Counted from the stretch's first letter, positions 34,190 through 44,808 are shown. The stretch is DNA of 64,000 bases from Adiantum capillus-veneris (GCA_014529385.2 CM043954.1:100079747-100143746), one strand, 5' to 3'. A program made the numbers and translations. The notes: generated from the letters alone by a model not told the origin.

Positions 34190-34270
34190 CCAAGTATGAT
34201 AGATTGGTTATGCCATTTCCCTCTTGAATAATAGGTCTTGAGTTCAACTCCTCGTCGGCTAGATCTTTAG
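34190..34270 (+). repeat. Possible tRNA-derived SINE head
   Basis: The sequence TTGGTTATGCCATTTCCCTC followed by TTGAATAATAGGTCTTGAG and TTCAACTCC has the order and spacing of the RNA polymerase III A box, anticodon arm and B box of tRNA-derived plant SINEs. The B box (AGTTCAACTCC) departs from GGTTCGAATCC at three places. No target duplication was identified, so it is a candidate only. Confidence 0.35.
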
Positions 34271-34324
34271 GTCTTTTAATTTTAATTAGTTTCCTACGAC
34301 ATTAAATTAGTTTCTCTCTCTTTC

Positions 34325-34525
34325 TCTCTCAATGTGTGTACGTTTTTTGGTTTATGCATGTTTTCTCTCTCTTTTCCTCTCTCAATGTGTGCGTTTTTTG
34401 TTTATGCATGTTCTCTCTCTCTTTTTCTCTCTCAATGTGTGCGTTTTTTGTTTATGCATGCTCTCTCTCTTTTCCTCTCTCAATGTGTGTGTGCATTCTT
34501 TGTTTATGTATGTGTGTGTGCGTTT
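34325..34525. repeat. About 50-bp tandem repeat, four copies
   Basis: Units of the form CGTTTTTTG-TTTATGCATG-(CT)n-CAATGTGTG begin near 34337, 34391, 34441 and 34492, in CACTA-2 upstream of the transposase gene. CT, GT and GA microsatellites follow to 34750. The plus-strand Ser/Leu/Cys/Val-rich frames here are compositional. Confidence 0.85.
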
Positions 34526-34573
34526 TTGTTTATATTTGTACTCTCTCTCTCTCTCTCTCTCTCAAAAACACTA

Positions 34574-34615
<42 letters not shown>

Positions 34616-34710
34616 GGAGAGAGAAAGAGGGGAAGGGAACATGAGAGTGAGGAGAGGGAAGGAGCATACCTGGCTCTCCTTCCTCTCCTCGTGTGTGTGT
34701 GTGTGTGGAG

Positions 34711-34751
<41 letters not shown>

Positions 34752-34854
34752 CGTTACTTGCTCTTGCTTGAGGGCGCCGAAAAACTCAGATCTGAGATCT
34801 GAGTTTTTGGGCGCTCTCTGTTATTTTTTTAGCCCAGCCGACATCGCGATGAAC

Positions 34855-34958
34855 GTCGCAAATTTACTTGTACATTTGCGACCATCATAGCGACGTCGGG
34901 ATTTTTTTTTTGAGCGTCGCTGTGTGAGCGTCGCTAATATGAATAGCCTCTTGTAGTG
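34855..34958. repeat. CACTA-2 right terminus and subterminal repeats
   Basis: Copies of GCGACG / CGTCGC lead to CCTCTTGTAGTG, the inverted copy of the left end. The adjoining palindrome CTCAGATCTGAGATCTGAG (34786-34804) also occurs, in reverse orientation, in the CACTA-3 fragment at about 45005-45020. Confidence 0.88.
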
Positions 34959-34961
34959 TCT

Positions 34962-35430
34962 CTCTCCCTCCTCTTCCTCTCTTTAGATTTGAGAATATGC
35001 TCAATTATGTTAATCAATTGACAATGATTATTTTAGTTGTAACCAAGTGTAATCTTTTGTCCCCCGCCTCCTTCTTCCCCCCCCCTCTCTCTCTCTCTCT
35101 CTCTCTTATTTTTTATATTTGAAAATTATATACAATATTTTTTAATTTTATTGGAGAGGAGGGAAACACCAAAATTTGGAAGGGGGGGAAGGGGGGGGGG
35201 GGGGGGGGGGGAGAATTTGAAAGTTTAGGTGCTAAATTTGACAGTCGGATATAACAACGATAATAAGCGCGGTAATAACCGCAATAATAACAACAGAGAA
35301 AGTTGCGGTAATACTTTAAACACAAAAAAAACCCCGCCCTCCTCTCTCTTGTTTCTCTAATTGAATTTGCACCTTCTCTCTACAAAACGTGATAAAACAG
35401 CGCGGTAAACACTTGGAGATTTTCATAGTG
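34962..35430 (+). other. CACTA-1 3' end
   Basis: Non-coding right end of CACTA-1. It holds a CT microsatellite (about 35085-35106), a run of G at about 35182-35211, subterminal motifs (AAGCGCGGTAATAACCGC at about 35266) and the terminal TTTTCATAGTG. Related motifs stand at the left end (4600-4680). Confidence 0.8.
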
Positions 35431-35433
35431 TCC

Positions 35434-35905
35434 AAGGCTTGATCAAACAATCTTTTGGCCGTGAAGGAGAGTTCAAGATCTCTAGAACACTATATTAGCC
35501 CATGTACACCTTCCCTACATTGGGTAGCTTAAGATCAAATTAGCACAAAGGTATCATCACAGGCCTCATCACCAAGTATGTGTCCCCAACATCGGACCAA
35601 AAGTGTCTATCATCAATAAGCACTTTCACAGATCAAACCTTTGTTTTTACTTGTAATGTTTGCTGTGCTTCCCACTCATAGAAGCCAGCACAAACAAATA
35701 TCTCCAAAGCAACATTTTTATTTTGCAAAATACTCTCCACAGTGTAGAAGATAGTGCAAAATTTGGTTTTGCATGGAAGCTTCAATATTGTGGACATACG
35801 TTACCGATACATGTCTAGCACACGTTGTCTCTTCAAAATAAACTTCACGACATTCTTTGCATTATCTGTAATGATTTTGAACTAATCAGTCTCGTATTTC
35901 TTATA
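35434..35905 (-). pseudogene. hAT-1 transposase, middle part (DUF659 / RNase H-like core)
   Basis: Immediately beyond the CACTA-1 target duplication, the minus strand continues the hAT-1 reading: KIITDNAKNVVKFIL (the D-N-A segment of the hAT catalytic core, DUF659-like), then VLIDDRHFWSDVGDTYLVM, RPVMIPL, LKLPNVGKVYMG and LNSPSRPK, leading to the ILNKYVHVRWIS text at 4400. Three or more in-frame stops (in KV*SV, PLC*FD and MG*YS) show decay. That both sides of the 31-kb insertion read as one hAT domain is the best proof of the CACTA-1 borders. Confidence 0.75.
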
Positions 35906-36014
35906 CCAATCTTGCACACAGGACGATATCAACTGTCTCTCTACTCACACATGCAGACATGCAAGGGTAGCCCCTCACGCTCCCTTCTCTTTCCAATTGG
36001 CTACTCTATGCCGG

Positions 36015-36059
<45 letters not shown>

Positions 36060-36935
36060 CTAATTAACTGCACCCACACAAGCAAGTACACATGCATACA
36101 ATGATTTCTTGCTCTCTAACTAACCAGCGATTCTCTTTCTACACATACAGGATCTACACACATAGTGAGTGCTACAGCCTCCTTCTCCTCTCACTAGTGT
36201 TAACAACATTTTCTCTTTCTCTCCCTAACTATGCTCTGACAATTTCATTCGCGCATACACACATACAATAACCTTCTCTCCCTGCTCGCTCACATGCTCT
36301 CTCTGCACTCCCCAAAATGCTCACGCTCGCGCCCTGTCACGCTTCTCCAAAAAACTGCCCATGCTTGTTCAGAGTTAACTGAAAAAAACAAAAAACATTT
36401 TCTAATAGAAAATATTATCTTCCCATAGTTTTAAGGTTTATAAGGACTTCTCCTGCCTTTTGAATCCCCAATACCTCAAAGATCTAGATGATAGTGAGCC
36501 TTGACCTCAAATCTTCTCTCCCCCTACTCTCTCTAACTTCACGGTCCCGCGCGGATTTTAAGTCAAATTTTGATGCTTTCCCAATAATTACACTAAAACT
36601 TGTATAAAACTCCCGTTTCTTAAAGGGCAAGCTCAAAATCTAACTCGGATTCTACTGTTTAAACCGACTAACATGCATTAACGCAAATTAGGGCAAACTC
36701 ACAAGACTATGAAGATTTACTTCGGCTAAGACTGAGCTCAAGAGTAGTACTCACCTTGAAACTTTCTCAAGTTGATAAGATTTCTATCTCTTTCCAGACG
36801 AATACGGCCAAACTAGGTCAAAAACTTATGAGCTTCTCTTAAAAGAACTAACATAGCATTCAAATTTTAATGTAAACATCGGCAAATGTTTTCAAATTCT
36901 ATCTAATCATTTATATGCAGTAGCATCAAATCATG
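35906..36935. other. Interior of hAT-1, no gene recognised
   Basis: About 1 kb between the BED-finger block and the catalytic block of hAT-1, including a CT microsatellite at 36018-36055. It could be an intron of the transposase gene or a further undetected insertion. No coding motif was read on either strand. Confidence 0.5.
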
Positions 36936-37534
36936 CTAAATAGGCATACATGCGCAATAATTTAAAATGAAAATGCTTCTAGCATGCCCATGCACATCCC
37001 AATTAACTCGGAGTTGTGTACAAACTGTCACAAAAGTATTGGGGTCTACAGTGGCCAGCATGGAGGGTGCACCACTATTTTGTATGCCTTGTGTTGAGGC
37101 AGCACTGCCTTGGTGCTCTAAAGCATAATGGCTTGGAGTCGATATTCTAGATTGTCTTGCATTGGCTACACCTCCTAACAAATCTCTCGAGTGTTTCATA
37201 GCAGTCTCATGACCTACACCATTACATATGCCTCCATTAGACCTATTAGTTGTTCCATTCCCTGATCCAAGGAATTTCTCCCTAATATAAGGTGCACCTC
37301 CTAATTTTTCTTTGCCACATAATTTGCAACACCAATCTATAAATAATCTTACGTTCTCAGAAAATTGCCACTCAGGCCCTGGCACCTTACCACCGATGGC
37401 CTTGCACTTCCCTTTATTGGAAGCTCAATTGTTTGATACTTCACCACCAGTCGATTGGCGACTAGAAGTAGCTGCATTGATGTTTTGAGAGCAAGCATTG
37501 GCATCCATGACAAGTTCACAAGCCACCTATACAT
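36936..37534 (-). pseudogene. hAT-1 transposase, N-terminal BED zinc finger
   Basis: The minus-strand product contains GPEWQFSENVRLFIDW then CCKLCGKEKLGGAPYIREKF and GICNGVGHE. The CKLC pair, the glycine turn and the later Cys/His residues have the shape of a BED zinc finger, which hAT transposases use to bind their ends. Before it stands EASTSSRQSTGGEV-like text in a shifted frame (37430-37500). The linker after it (DLLGGVANARQSRISTP) is typical of low-complexity hAT N-termini. The catalytic core lies at 35434-35905 and the dimerisation domain at 3757-4464, giving the normal order. Frame changes and stops make it dead. Confidence 0.72.
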
Positions 37535-37682
37535 TCATACAATCGTAAAAATGTTAGGTTTTTGAAAAATAGTATTTAATTGAACAATTATATAATAAAG
37601 TAAACTAATATACATATAAACATAAAGCAAAAAGAAGTGAAAATTTGGATTTAGCAATAGAAATGGGCAGACAAGTATGCTG

Positions 37683-38276
37683 GTGTAGTGATCAAGAGCA
37701 CTCCATTCCACCCCATAGAAATGAGTCCCACACGCTTGCACCATCTAACCCTTCACAAGGATGCTCCCTATCCAAACCTGTTTCCAGATGGATAAGCCAC
37801 CTAGGGAAGGTAACTAAACGTAACAAAAAATTATGTCAGTGCAGTGATAAGAAGCACTCCATTCCAACCATAGAAATGAGCTCCAAATACTTGCACCATC
37901 GAAATCCTTCCCGAGGATGCTCACTACCCAAACCTATTTCCAGACGGCAGATAGACAGCTAGGGGAGGTAACTAAACATGATAGAAAAGTACATTGGTGT
38001 AGTGATAAGGAGCTCTCCATTCCAACTATAGAAATGAGCTTCAAGCACTAGCACCGCCTAACCCCTTCACGAGGATGCTTCCTATCCAAATTACCTATTT
38101 CTAGGCGGATAGACACCCAAGGAAGGTATCTGTATGTAACAAACAATACGTGGGTGTAGTGATACAAAGCGCTCCACTCCAGCAATAGAAATGAGCCCCA
38201 AGCCCTTGCACCACCTATACCCTCCACAAGGATGCTCCCTACCCAAACCTGTTTCTAGGCGGATAGACACCCAAGG
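37683..38276. repeat. About 157-bp tandem repeat, 3.8 copies
   Basis: The phrase GTG(T/C)AGTGAT begins units at 37683, 37839, 37997 and 38154 (periods 156, 158 and 157). Other shared phrases are ATAGAAATGAG(C/T) and GGATGCT(C/T)(C/A)CTA. Copies differ by substitutions at many places. The array lies between the hAT-1 promoter region and its first coding block, so it would be in the leader or first intron. Confidence 0.9.
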
Positions 38277-38339
38277 CCAAGTCAGTTGTAACTATTTGTG
38301 ATGTTAGAAATAAAGGACAGATGCAAGGATGAGACATTG

Positions 38340-38347
38340 TTTATATA
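38340..38347 (-). promoter_or_regulatory. Candidate TATA box of hAT-1
   Basis: TATATAAA on the minus strand, upstream of the BED-finger block and inside the proposed 5' end of hAT-1. Confidence 0.5.
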
Positions 38348-38374
38348 GACACCTCCAAAAATGGGGAGTAAGAT

Positions 38375-38475
38375 GAGAATATAGCCAAGCCCGTCGGGCA
38401 TGAAATCTTGCCCGTCGAGCCCCGCTAGGATAGGCAAAAAGCCTTTCGGGCTAACATGAAGGGCCGGTTTTAGCA
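38375..38475 (-). other. Probable 5' terminal region of hAT-1
   Basis: On the minus strand this begins CTTGCTAAAACCGGCCC and continues with GCCCG-rich text including the hairpin CGGGCA...TGCCCG (38396-38415). Clusters of GGGC/GCCC close to the terminus are usual in plant hAT elements. No matching inverted repeat was found near 3600, so the exact border is uncertain. Confidence 0.45.
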
Positions 38476-38572
38476 AGTGCTTATGAATTTGATGTTAATG
38501 ACACTCTCATGGAGTGTTAATAGCATGAGTTATTACCACTCCGCACTTCATGTGAAGATGTGAATGAAATCC

Positions 38573-39065
<493 letters not shown>

Positions 39066-39194
39066 CCACACTATGGCAAGAGAGTGAGAGAAGGAGGAGA
39101 CATGGGATGCCCTCCCCTGGAATCTTCGTGCAAGTTGAGGGTGGAGGTGATGTATCTAAAATAATTTTTAAAGGGCAAAGCCCCAAAGGGAGGA

Positions 39195-39540
39195 AAATCT
39201 AGAAAGGAGATGCTCTTGGCTCCACCATCTCTTGGTCATATTGCAACTACTTGACCATCCATCCCATGGCAAGCGATTTTATGAGATATTTTTTGCAAAG
39301 CTTTGGACCTTCAAATGACCATTTGCCTGCAGAACACTTGAAAACTTTGCCATCAAGTGCCCCCCAAAAATAACTCTTCATTAGATTTCTTCAAGGGACT
39401 TCTTGATTTTTTTGGAAGCCTAACATAAATATCAACCAAAGCATCATTAGGCACTTCTCTTTTGACTAGCTCTAAATTTCTCCACCCGTATTGGCATCTT
39501 GCATAGTGCCACATATCTTCAAGATGCAAGATAAGTTTTT
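39195..39540 (-). pseudogene. Unidentified degenerate coding fragment
   Basis: The minus strand reads HLEDMWHYARCQYGWRNLEL then VKREVPNDALVDIYVRLPKK and SRSPLKKSNEELFLGG. After a frame change it gives DGKVFKCSAGKWSFEGPKLC and KKYLIKSLAMGWMVK, then a TAG. The even spread of Trp, Cys and charged residues looks like real protein, and the two parts join with one frameshift. I do not recognise the family. It lies between microsatellites and the CACTA-3/copia-2 junction, so it may be a host-gene fragment or part of an unrecognised element. Confidence 0.35.
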
Positions 39541-39677
39541 TTGTGTGATTAGAGCTACCCTACCCCGTCCTTGAGCTTATCCTATGATCAATGCATTCCA
39601 AGGGATAAAATGTAGTTAATTCAAAAGTGCAATACTTATTTACATATCCTACAATTGCTGAAGGTAGCCTCGAGCAC

Positions 39678-39904
39678 TGTTGGAATTAGGTTTGCAGAGA
39701 AACACACACAGCTTGGAGAAGACAAAGGAAGCTCAGGGCACACAATAGAGAGTGTTTTACTTAGTGTGCAATGGAAAGATATATAGCCCTAGAGTGATGG
39801 GAATATATACAATGCACGGGGGAAAAAACCTCGTAAAGAGGGAAAAAATGCCCCGACGGTCCTAGTGTGTTCACACAGATCACTACCACATGTATATGGT
39901 AACA
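39678..39904 (-). repeat. copia-2 3' LTR
   Basis: 227-bp repeat, TG...CA, pairing with 44582-44808. Confidence 0.94.
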
Positions 39905-39979
39905 AATCCCCCCTAGAGTGATGCGGTGAACAAGAGCTGGCACATGAGTAAAGGGAAGTGCCATGCCGTGAGGATAGGA

Positions 39980-40520
39980 TCAGTCCACAAAGGGGATTAA
40001 GCCCAAAGCTTTGCGGAAAGCTTCAAGCTTCTCACGAGACAATGCCTGTGTGAAAAGATCTGCAAGGTTGTCCTGTGTTGGCACATAAGCCAAGCTGATC
40101 TCTCCTGTTGAGAGACTCTCCCTGACATAGTGGTAATGCAGATCAATGTGCTTTGTGCGAGCATGAAAAATTGGGTTCCTCGCAACTGCTAATGCGCTCT
40201 GACTGTCAGTGTAGATAGTGTTGGCAGTGTCCTGTCCAACACCCAAATCAGCCATAAGGCGTCTGAGCCATACACACTCAACCGTCGCTGTGAAGACTGC
40301 CCTATACTCAGCCTCACAACTAGAAGTGGCCACAGTAGGTTGCTTCTTGCTCAACCATGATATACATGAACTACCAAGCATGAAACAAAAACCACTTGTG
40401 GACACTCACATGTCAAAACAACCAGCCCAATCTGAGTCCGAAAAAGCATGTAAGTTTGGCGGCAATGATCCCCCCTTGGGATAAAACAAGCCAAGATGTA
40501 AAGTGCCGCTAAGGTAGCGG
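39980..40520 (-). pseudogene. copia-2 RNase H
   Basis: The minus strand encodes HAFSDSDWAGCFDM, then a stop, then STSGFCFMLGSSCISWLSKK, QPTVATSSCEAEYRAVFTA and YTDSQSALAVARNP ending ALGLIPFVD. This is the RNase H domain of Ty1/copia polyproteins, with the acidic residues D (SDWAG), E (EAEY) and D (TDSQSA) all present. The enzyme removes RNA from the RNA/DNA hybrid. A stop in the segment before STSGF separates it from the reverse transcriptase. Confidence 0.88.
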
Positions 40521-41548
40521 AAAATCCTCTTAACAGCCTGCTAATGCTTAGACCCTGGGCTATGCATAAATCTGCTGACCTGTGAGACTGCAAACTGAAT
40601 ATCCGGCCTCGTGTTGCATACATAAATGAGGCAGCCAACATCAATTTGGTAAAGAGTGACATCAGCAGGATCGCCAACATCATGTAGACTCAACTTCAAA
40701 CCTGTTTCCATGGGAGTGGCAGTAGGTTTGCAATCCTCAAGTCCAAACTTACATAGCAATGTCTCTATGTAACTTTTCTAACACAAGGCAATACCACCAT
40801 CACACTGCTTAAACTGTATACCCAAGTAATGATGCAACAACCCCAAATCTTTCATCTTGAAAGTAGCATTCAAATCAGCCTTAAATTCAGCAATATGTCT
40901 CTCATTTGGTCCAGTGATCAGCAAATCATCAACATAAAGAACCACAATGAGAAATACATCACCCTCACGCTTTACATACAATGTGATTTCTGTTGGACTG
41001 TTACGAAAGCCTTGCTTGATCAAATGAGTGTCAGCTTTCTCATACCAAGCACGGGGAGATTGCTTCAACCCATACAAAGCCTTGTTACATTTGCACACTT
41101 TGTCCTCTTGTCCTTTTATGACAAAACCGCGAGGCTGCGTTACATAAACTTCCTCAAATATGTCACCATTCAAGAAAGCAGTAACAATGTCTAATTGATG
41201 TACATCCCAACCAAAATGAGCTGCCAATGCACATAGAAAATGCACAATAGTCATACAACAAGTGGGAGCAAAAGTCTCTTTATAATCTATGCCTTTTTAC
41301 TGTGCATAACCCTTTGCAACAAGTCAAGCCTTATGGCGATCGATCTCACCATCTGGCTTGCGTTTCAACTTGTAAACCCACTTCGTACCAATGGCCTTTT
41401 TTCCAGGAGGAAAATCACATAAAGTCCATGTGTCATTTTCTATAACTGCATCATATTCTGATTGCATGGCAGCCATCCAATTTTCTGAATTTTGTGCTTC
41501 ATCAAAAGTCAGAGGCTCCTCAACATCATGTAAGCTAGACACAGCCAA
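40521..41548 (-). pseudogene. copia-2 reverse transcriptase
   Basis: From 41548: NSENWMAAMQSEYDAVIEND, GTKWVYKLKRKPDGEI, then after a stop KGIDYKETFAPT, GWDVHQLDIVTAFLNGDIFE, KALYGLKQSPRAWYEK and VLYVDDLLITG, followed by YLGIQFKQCDGG and NTRPDIQFAVSQVSRFM. These are the standard motifs of copia reverse transcriptase; the first catalytic Asp (QLDI) and the YVDD box are intact. At least three in-frame stops (after DRHKA, GIALC and GSKH) interrupt it. It copies element RNA to DNA in working relatives. Confidence 0.92.
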
Positions 41549-41760
41549 AGCATAACAATCTGATGCATAAGATGCATGGCAAGATCCTAAACGAGTATGA
41601 CTAACAAAGGTGCATCCAATTTACTATCACGCAAAGTGTGCACCAACCATTTTGGCATACCTCTAGCCTACTCATTTTCAGCCCTTTCCTCACCAAGTAC
41701 ATCATGTACATATGCATCAGTAATAGGCTGATCTAAAACATTTTCAGAAACCCCCATAGG

Positions 41761-42740
41761 CTATACATTTGCCTCATTGAAACTTACATTCGTATTTCCA
41801 CCACTGAAAAGAGGCAACAAAGTGTCATAAATGTCCTGTGAGCTTACATTACTGTCTCTAGTACATGACAGCAAGGGCTGAACAGAATCTTCCACAAACA
41901 CTACATCCCGAGAAACCAGAATACGTTTTGTTTGTGGATGATACAACCTGTAACCTTTGCTGTCAGTACTATAACCAACAGAAATACATTTGACAGCCTT
42001 ATCATCCAATTTTCTGCACTGCACTTGTGGCACCAAAGCATATGCCAAACAGCCAAAAACACGCATGTGCTCAATAGAAGTTTTTCTATCATGCCATGCT
42101 TCATATGGAGTAATAGACTGCAAAGATTTCGTAGGACACCTGTTAAGTATATAAGTGGCACACATAATGGCCTCAAGCCAAAAAGAATGCGGCAAAGCTT
42201 GACTTTTGACCATACATCGTGCCATTTCCGTCAGTGACATGTTTTTCCTCTCAACAACACCATTTTGCTGAGGTGTGTAAGGCACTGTACATTGGTGTTT
42301 TATCCCATGACTAGCCAGAAATTCATTAAATTCATGAGACATATACTCCCCCCCTCGATTGGAACAGAGGGTGCCCATAGTACATTTCGAGACATTTTCA
42401 GCCATAGCCAAAAATTGTTTGAAGCACATAAAAAATTCGGACTTCTCTTTAAGCGGAAATACCCATGCATACCTGGAGTAATCATCAATGAAATTCACGA
42501 AGTACAGGCAATTGCCCAAGGACGGAGTTTGCATGGGCCCACAAACATCACTATGCACAAGCTGCAACCTGCATGTGGCCCGAACTGAACCATCCTTTGG
42601 AAACTTAGAACGTTGCATCTTACCCAAAATACAGCCTTCACAAACATGTTTGACAGGTGCTTCAAGAGGTGGCAAAGAAGCAACCATATCAGATTTATGC
42701 AAACGCAGCAAACTGGAAAAATTCAAATGACATAACATGC
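41761..42740 (-). pseudogene. copia-2 integrase
   Basis: Motifs on the minus strand: CHLNFSSLLRLHKSDMV and CEGCILGKMQRSKF (His/Cys zinc module, with its first part in a shifted frame near 42735), HSDVCGPMQTPSLG (first catalytic Asp), LCSNRGGEYMSHEF, and TPQQNGVVERKN (catalytic Glu). The middle catalytic residue, normally the Asp of an SDNGGEY-like string, reads Asn here (SNRGGEY), so the enzyme should be dead even apart from the frameshift. Downstream ITPYEAWHDRKTSIEHMRVF and FGCLAYALVPQ are the usual C-terminal copia text. Confidence 0.9.
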
Positions 42741-43193
42741 ATGCCAAAGTTTTGCATCTGAAATAGCCGTTGAATTTGCAATAGCATTTGCAAAGTTTTG
42801 TCCACACTTGTCATACAAAGTGAGCTTATATAGCCCAGGATGCAAAAGGCCAGATGCAACAATTTCATCACCAAAACTGAGATCATGAACTGTACATCTG
42901 TCATCCACAAATTTGACTACAAGTCCAAGTCTAGCAAGTGCGGATATAGACAAGAGATTCTTCTTGATCCCAGGTACATAAAGTGCATCAACAAGTGTGA
43001 AGGAACTGCCATTAGCAGCAGTGAGCATAATCTTTCCAACTCCATGAACGGGATAAGAGGCATTGTTGGCACAAGTGACTAAATTCCCATGAGGGACACA
43101 CTCGAGAAAGGCAAACAATTCACAATGTGAGGTAATGTGCTTTGTAGCACCACTGTCAAAATACCACACATGTGAATCTGCAGCAAATGACAA
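42741..43193 (-). pseudogene. copia-2 protease
   Basis: The product reads VWYFDSGATKHITSHCELFA, an intact copia protease active site (D-S-G-A-T), then GVGKIMLTAANGSSFTLVDA, LYVPGIKKNLLSISAL and LYKLTLYDK, leading to the KLWHA gag-pre-integrase segment. It is in the gag frame but separated from it by a TAA at about 43218. The active site itself looks unharmed. Confidence 0.88.
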
Positions 43194-43217
43194 GCATGCA
43201 TCATGGACAACACGATT

Positions 43218-44258
43218 TTAAGTGCACTCTACGCTAAATGCCCATTCTGCATCAACATCAGCAACACAGTCTCCTTTCACAGAAGACTCAACAATGGCTG
43301 CATTTGTAGTGGAACCAGCATTTGCAATGGAACCACCCTCTTTCTTCTTAGCCTCTTTGGCCTTCAACTTAGGACATGACTTGATCAAGTGATCATTGGA
43401 TTTACAATAATGGCAACGCATCTTCTTTTTGCCCTTATCACCAGAATTGCCAGACGAAGTACTGCCACCAGAAGCATTAGGAACAGAATTTTTTCCACTC
43501 GCAGCAGAACCATAAGAAGTGGCTGCATTACTGTTACCACCCTTTCTTTGAGAAGCAATAAAAGCCTATTCAACTGCACACTTCCTAGTCCTGTTTTTTC
43601 TAGAAAGTGAGTCTTGCAACAGCAATGTGCATAATGCATCAAACTTGACAACTTCAGGATTTCCTTGGGTCATCAGTCTCCTAGCAAAAGTCTGGTAGGA
43701 ATCTGGTAAGGCATCAAGAACAGCCTGCACAAGGGAACTGTCTGAAATGACTTCACCTACAGAAATAAGTTGCTCATTGATATCCTTGACACTAGCAAGG
43801 AAAGTGTCCATATCATCTTTCTCATGCATAATCTTCGACTCCAGCTCTTCACGCAGCAAAGCAATTTTAGCCTCATTGCGGCTTGCATAAAGACCTGCTA
43901 GAATATCCCAAGCCTGTTTTGCAGATTTTGCTGAACGGATGTGAGGAACAATGGTGCGCTTCACAAACAACGCAATCAATGCATGAGCCTGTGCATCCTT
44001 AACATCCCAACGAGCTTGTTCTGCCATAGGCAAAACAACTCTAACAGCTGCAATCCTTGCAGCAAGACCTGCAACATCTTCAACATCGCCTACATCCTCA
44101 GAACTAGGACGTACATCAATGACCTGCACAATGTTCCAGACACCCTTTGACACAAGAACATGTTGCATCATATAAGCCCACATAGGGTAGTTGTCCCCAT
44201 CCAACTTGTCCTCAACAACAAACATCTTGAACACATCTGTGTTGTTGTTGTCAGCCAT
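43218..44258 (-). pseudogene. copia-2 gag
   Basis: MADNNNTDVFKMFVVEDKLD at 44258 starts the frame, followed by GDNYPMWAYMMQHVLVSKGV, AKSAKQAWDILAGLYASR, EAKIALLREELESKIMHEKD and SYQTFARRLMTQGNP, all typical of copia gag (UBN2/gag-like domain). A TAG at about 43563 interrupts it, after which the same frame continues with a Ser/Gly linker and the zinc knuckle CHYCKSNDHLIKSC (C-x2-C-x4-H-x4-C). Apart from the TAG it is complete at about 345 residues. Confidence 0.9.
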
Positions 44259-44567
44259 GGTAAATGCTGCACCTGATGTGAAAACTGCCCGAAAATAGGA
44301 GAAACGGAGCAGGAACAACCTGTGCTATATAGCACAAACCATAGAAGACTATAAGGCACCTGTTATGCAGAAAACGGCATTGACAGAAATTCTGCACAAA
44401 ATGACAAAATAGCATGTGCAGTACTGCCTATAGTGGAAACGGAGGCCAAAATGAGCCCCCAAAATATTTTTCGACCTGCAAATGCTCGCCAAAGCTCACT
44501 GAAATCGGAGAAAGTGAGCAGGCGTGTGCTGGAGCAGTTGGAGACTAAGCCCGGGAGGACGTGACCT

Positions 44568-44580
44568 GCTCTGATACCAA
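44568..44580 (-). other. copia-2 primer-binding site
   Basis: Minus-strand TTGGTATCAGAGC beside the 5' LTR, complementary to initiator-Met tRNA. Confidence 0.9.
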
Positions 44581-44581
44581 T

Positions 44582-44808
44582 TTTTGGAATTAGGGTTGCA
44601 AAGAAACAAACACAGCTTGGAGAAGATGAAGGAAGCTCAAGGCACACAATAGAGAGTGTTTTACTTAGTGTGCAATGGAAAGATAGATAGCCCTAGAGTG
44701 ATGGGCGTATATACAATGCACGGGGGAAAAAACCTCCTAAAGAGGGAAAAAATGCCCCGAAGGTCCTAGTTTGTTCACACACATCACTACCACATGTATA
44801 TGCTAACA
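44582..44808 (-). repeat. copia-2 5' LTR
   Basis: 227 bp; its outermost TG has become TT on the plus strand. Confidence 0.93.

Larger units (their letters stand above)
27014..34958 (-). mobile_element. CACTA-2: 7.9-kb CACTA element
   Basis: The ends are the perfect 12-bp inverted repeat CACTACAAGAGG (27014-27025 and, inverted, 34947-34958), flanked by the 3-bp duplication TCT (27011-27013 and 34959-34961). Both subterminal regions (27039-27250 and 34855-34945) carry many copies of AGCGACG / CGTCGCT in both orientations, the expected transposase-binding repeats. Inside, on the minus strand, lie a tnp2-type transposase gene and a second, proline/threonine-rich gene, plus a captured host-gene fragment (33564-33920) near the 5' end. 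It inserted about 48 bp after the transposase stop of CACTA-1. Confidence 0.95.
4465..35430 (+). mobile_element. CACTA-1: 31-kb CACTA (En/Spm) element with three younger insertions
   Basis: The left end at 4465 begins CACTATAAGAGGAG and the right end at 35430, read inward, begins CACTATGAAAATCTCC. Both are flanked by the 3-bp direct repeat TCC (4462-4464 and 35431-35433), the duplication size typical of CACTA elements. The flanking DNA rejoins as one hAT transposase pseudogene, which supports these borders independently. Near both ends lie related motifs rich in GCGGTAATAACCGC-like sequence (4540-4680 and 35240-35410), as expected of subterminal transposase-binding repeats. It carries a plus-strand tnp2-type transposase gene and a second gene on the minus strand. 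Without copia-1, gypsy-1 and CACTA-2 it would be roughly 8.7 kb. Confidence 0.88.
39678..44808 (-). mobile_element. copia-2: full-length Ty1/copia retrotransposon, inactivated
   Basis: LTRs of 227 bp at 39678-39904 and 44582-44808 are flanked by the duplication AGCAC (39673-39677 and 44809-44813). The 5' LTR (right) adjoins the primer site TTGGTATCAGAGC, and a GGGGGG purine tract adjoins the 3' LTR. On the minus strand the order gag, protease, integrase, reverse transcriptase, RNase H is the Ty1/copia order. The 5,131-bp size is normal. The LTRs differ at about 15 positions by eye, and several stops and frameshifts in the polyprotein show it is dead. It inserted into the end of the CACTA-3 fragment. 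Confidence 0.95.

Noticed and set aside
37683-38276. CRISPR array or SINE tandem
   Set aside because: The 157-bp units have no short repeat/unique spacer structure. An A-box-like TGGTGTAGTG is present, but no B box, so a polymerase III origin cannot be defended.
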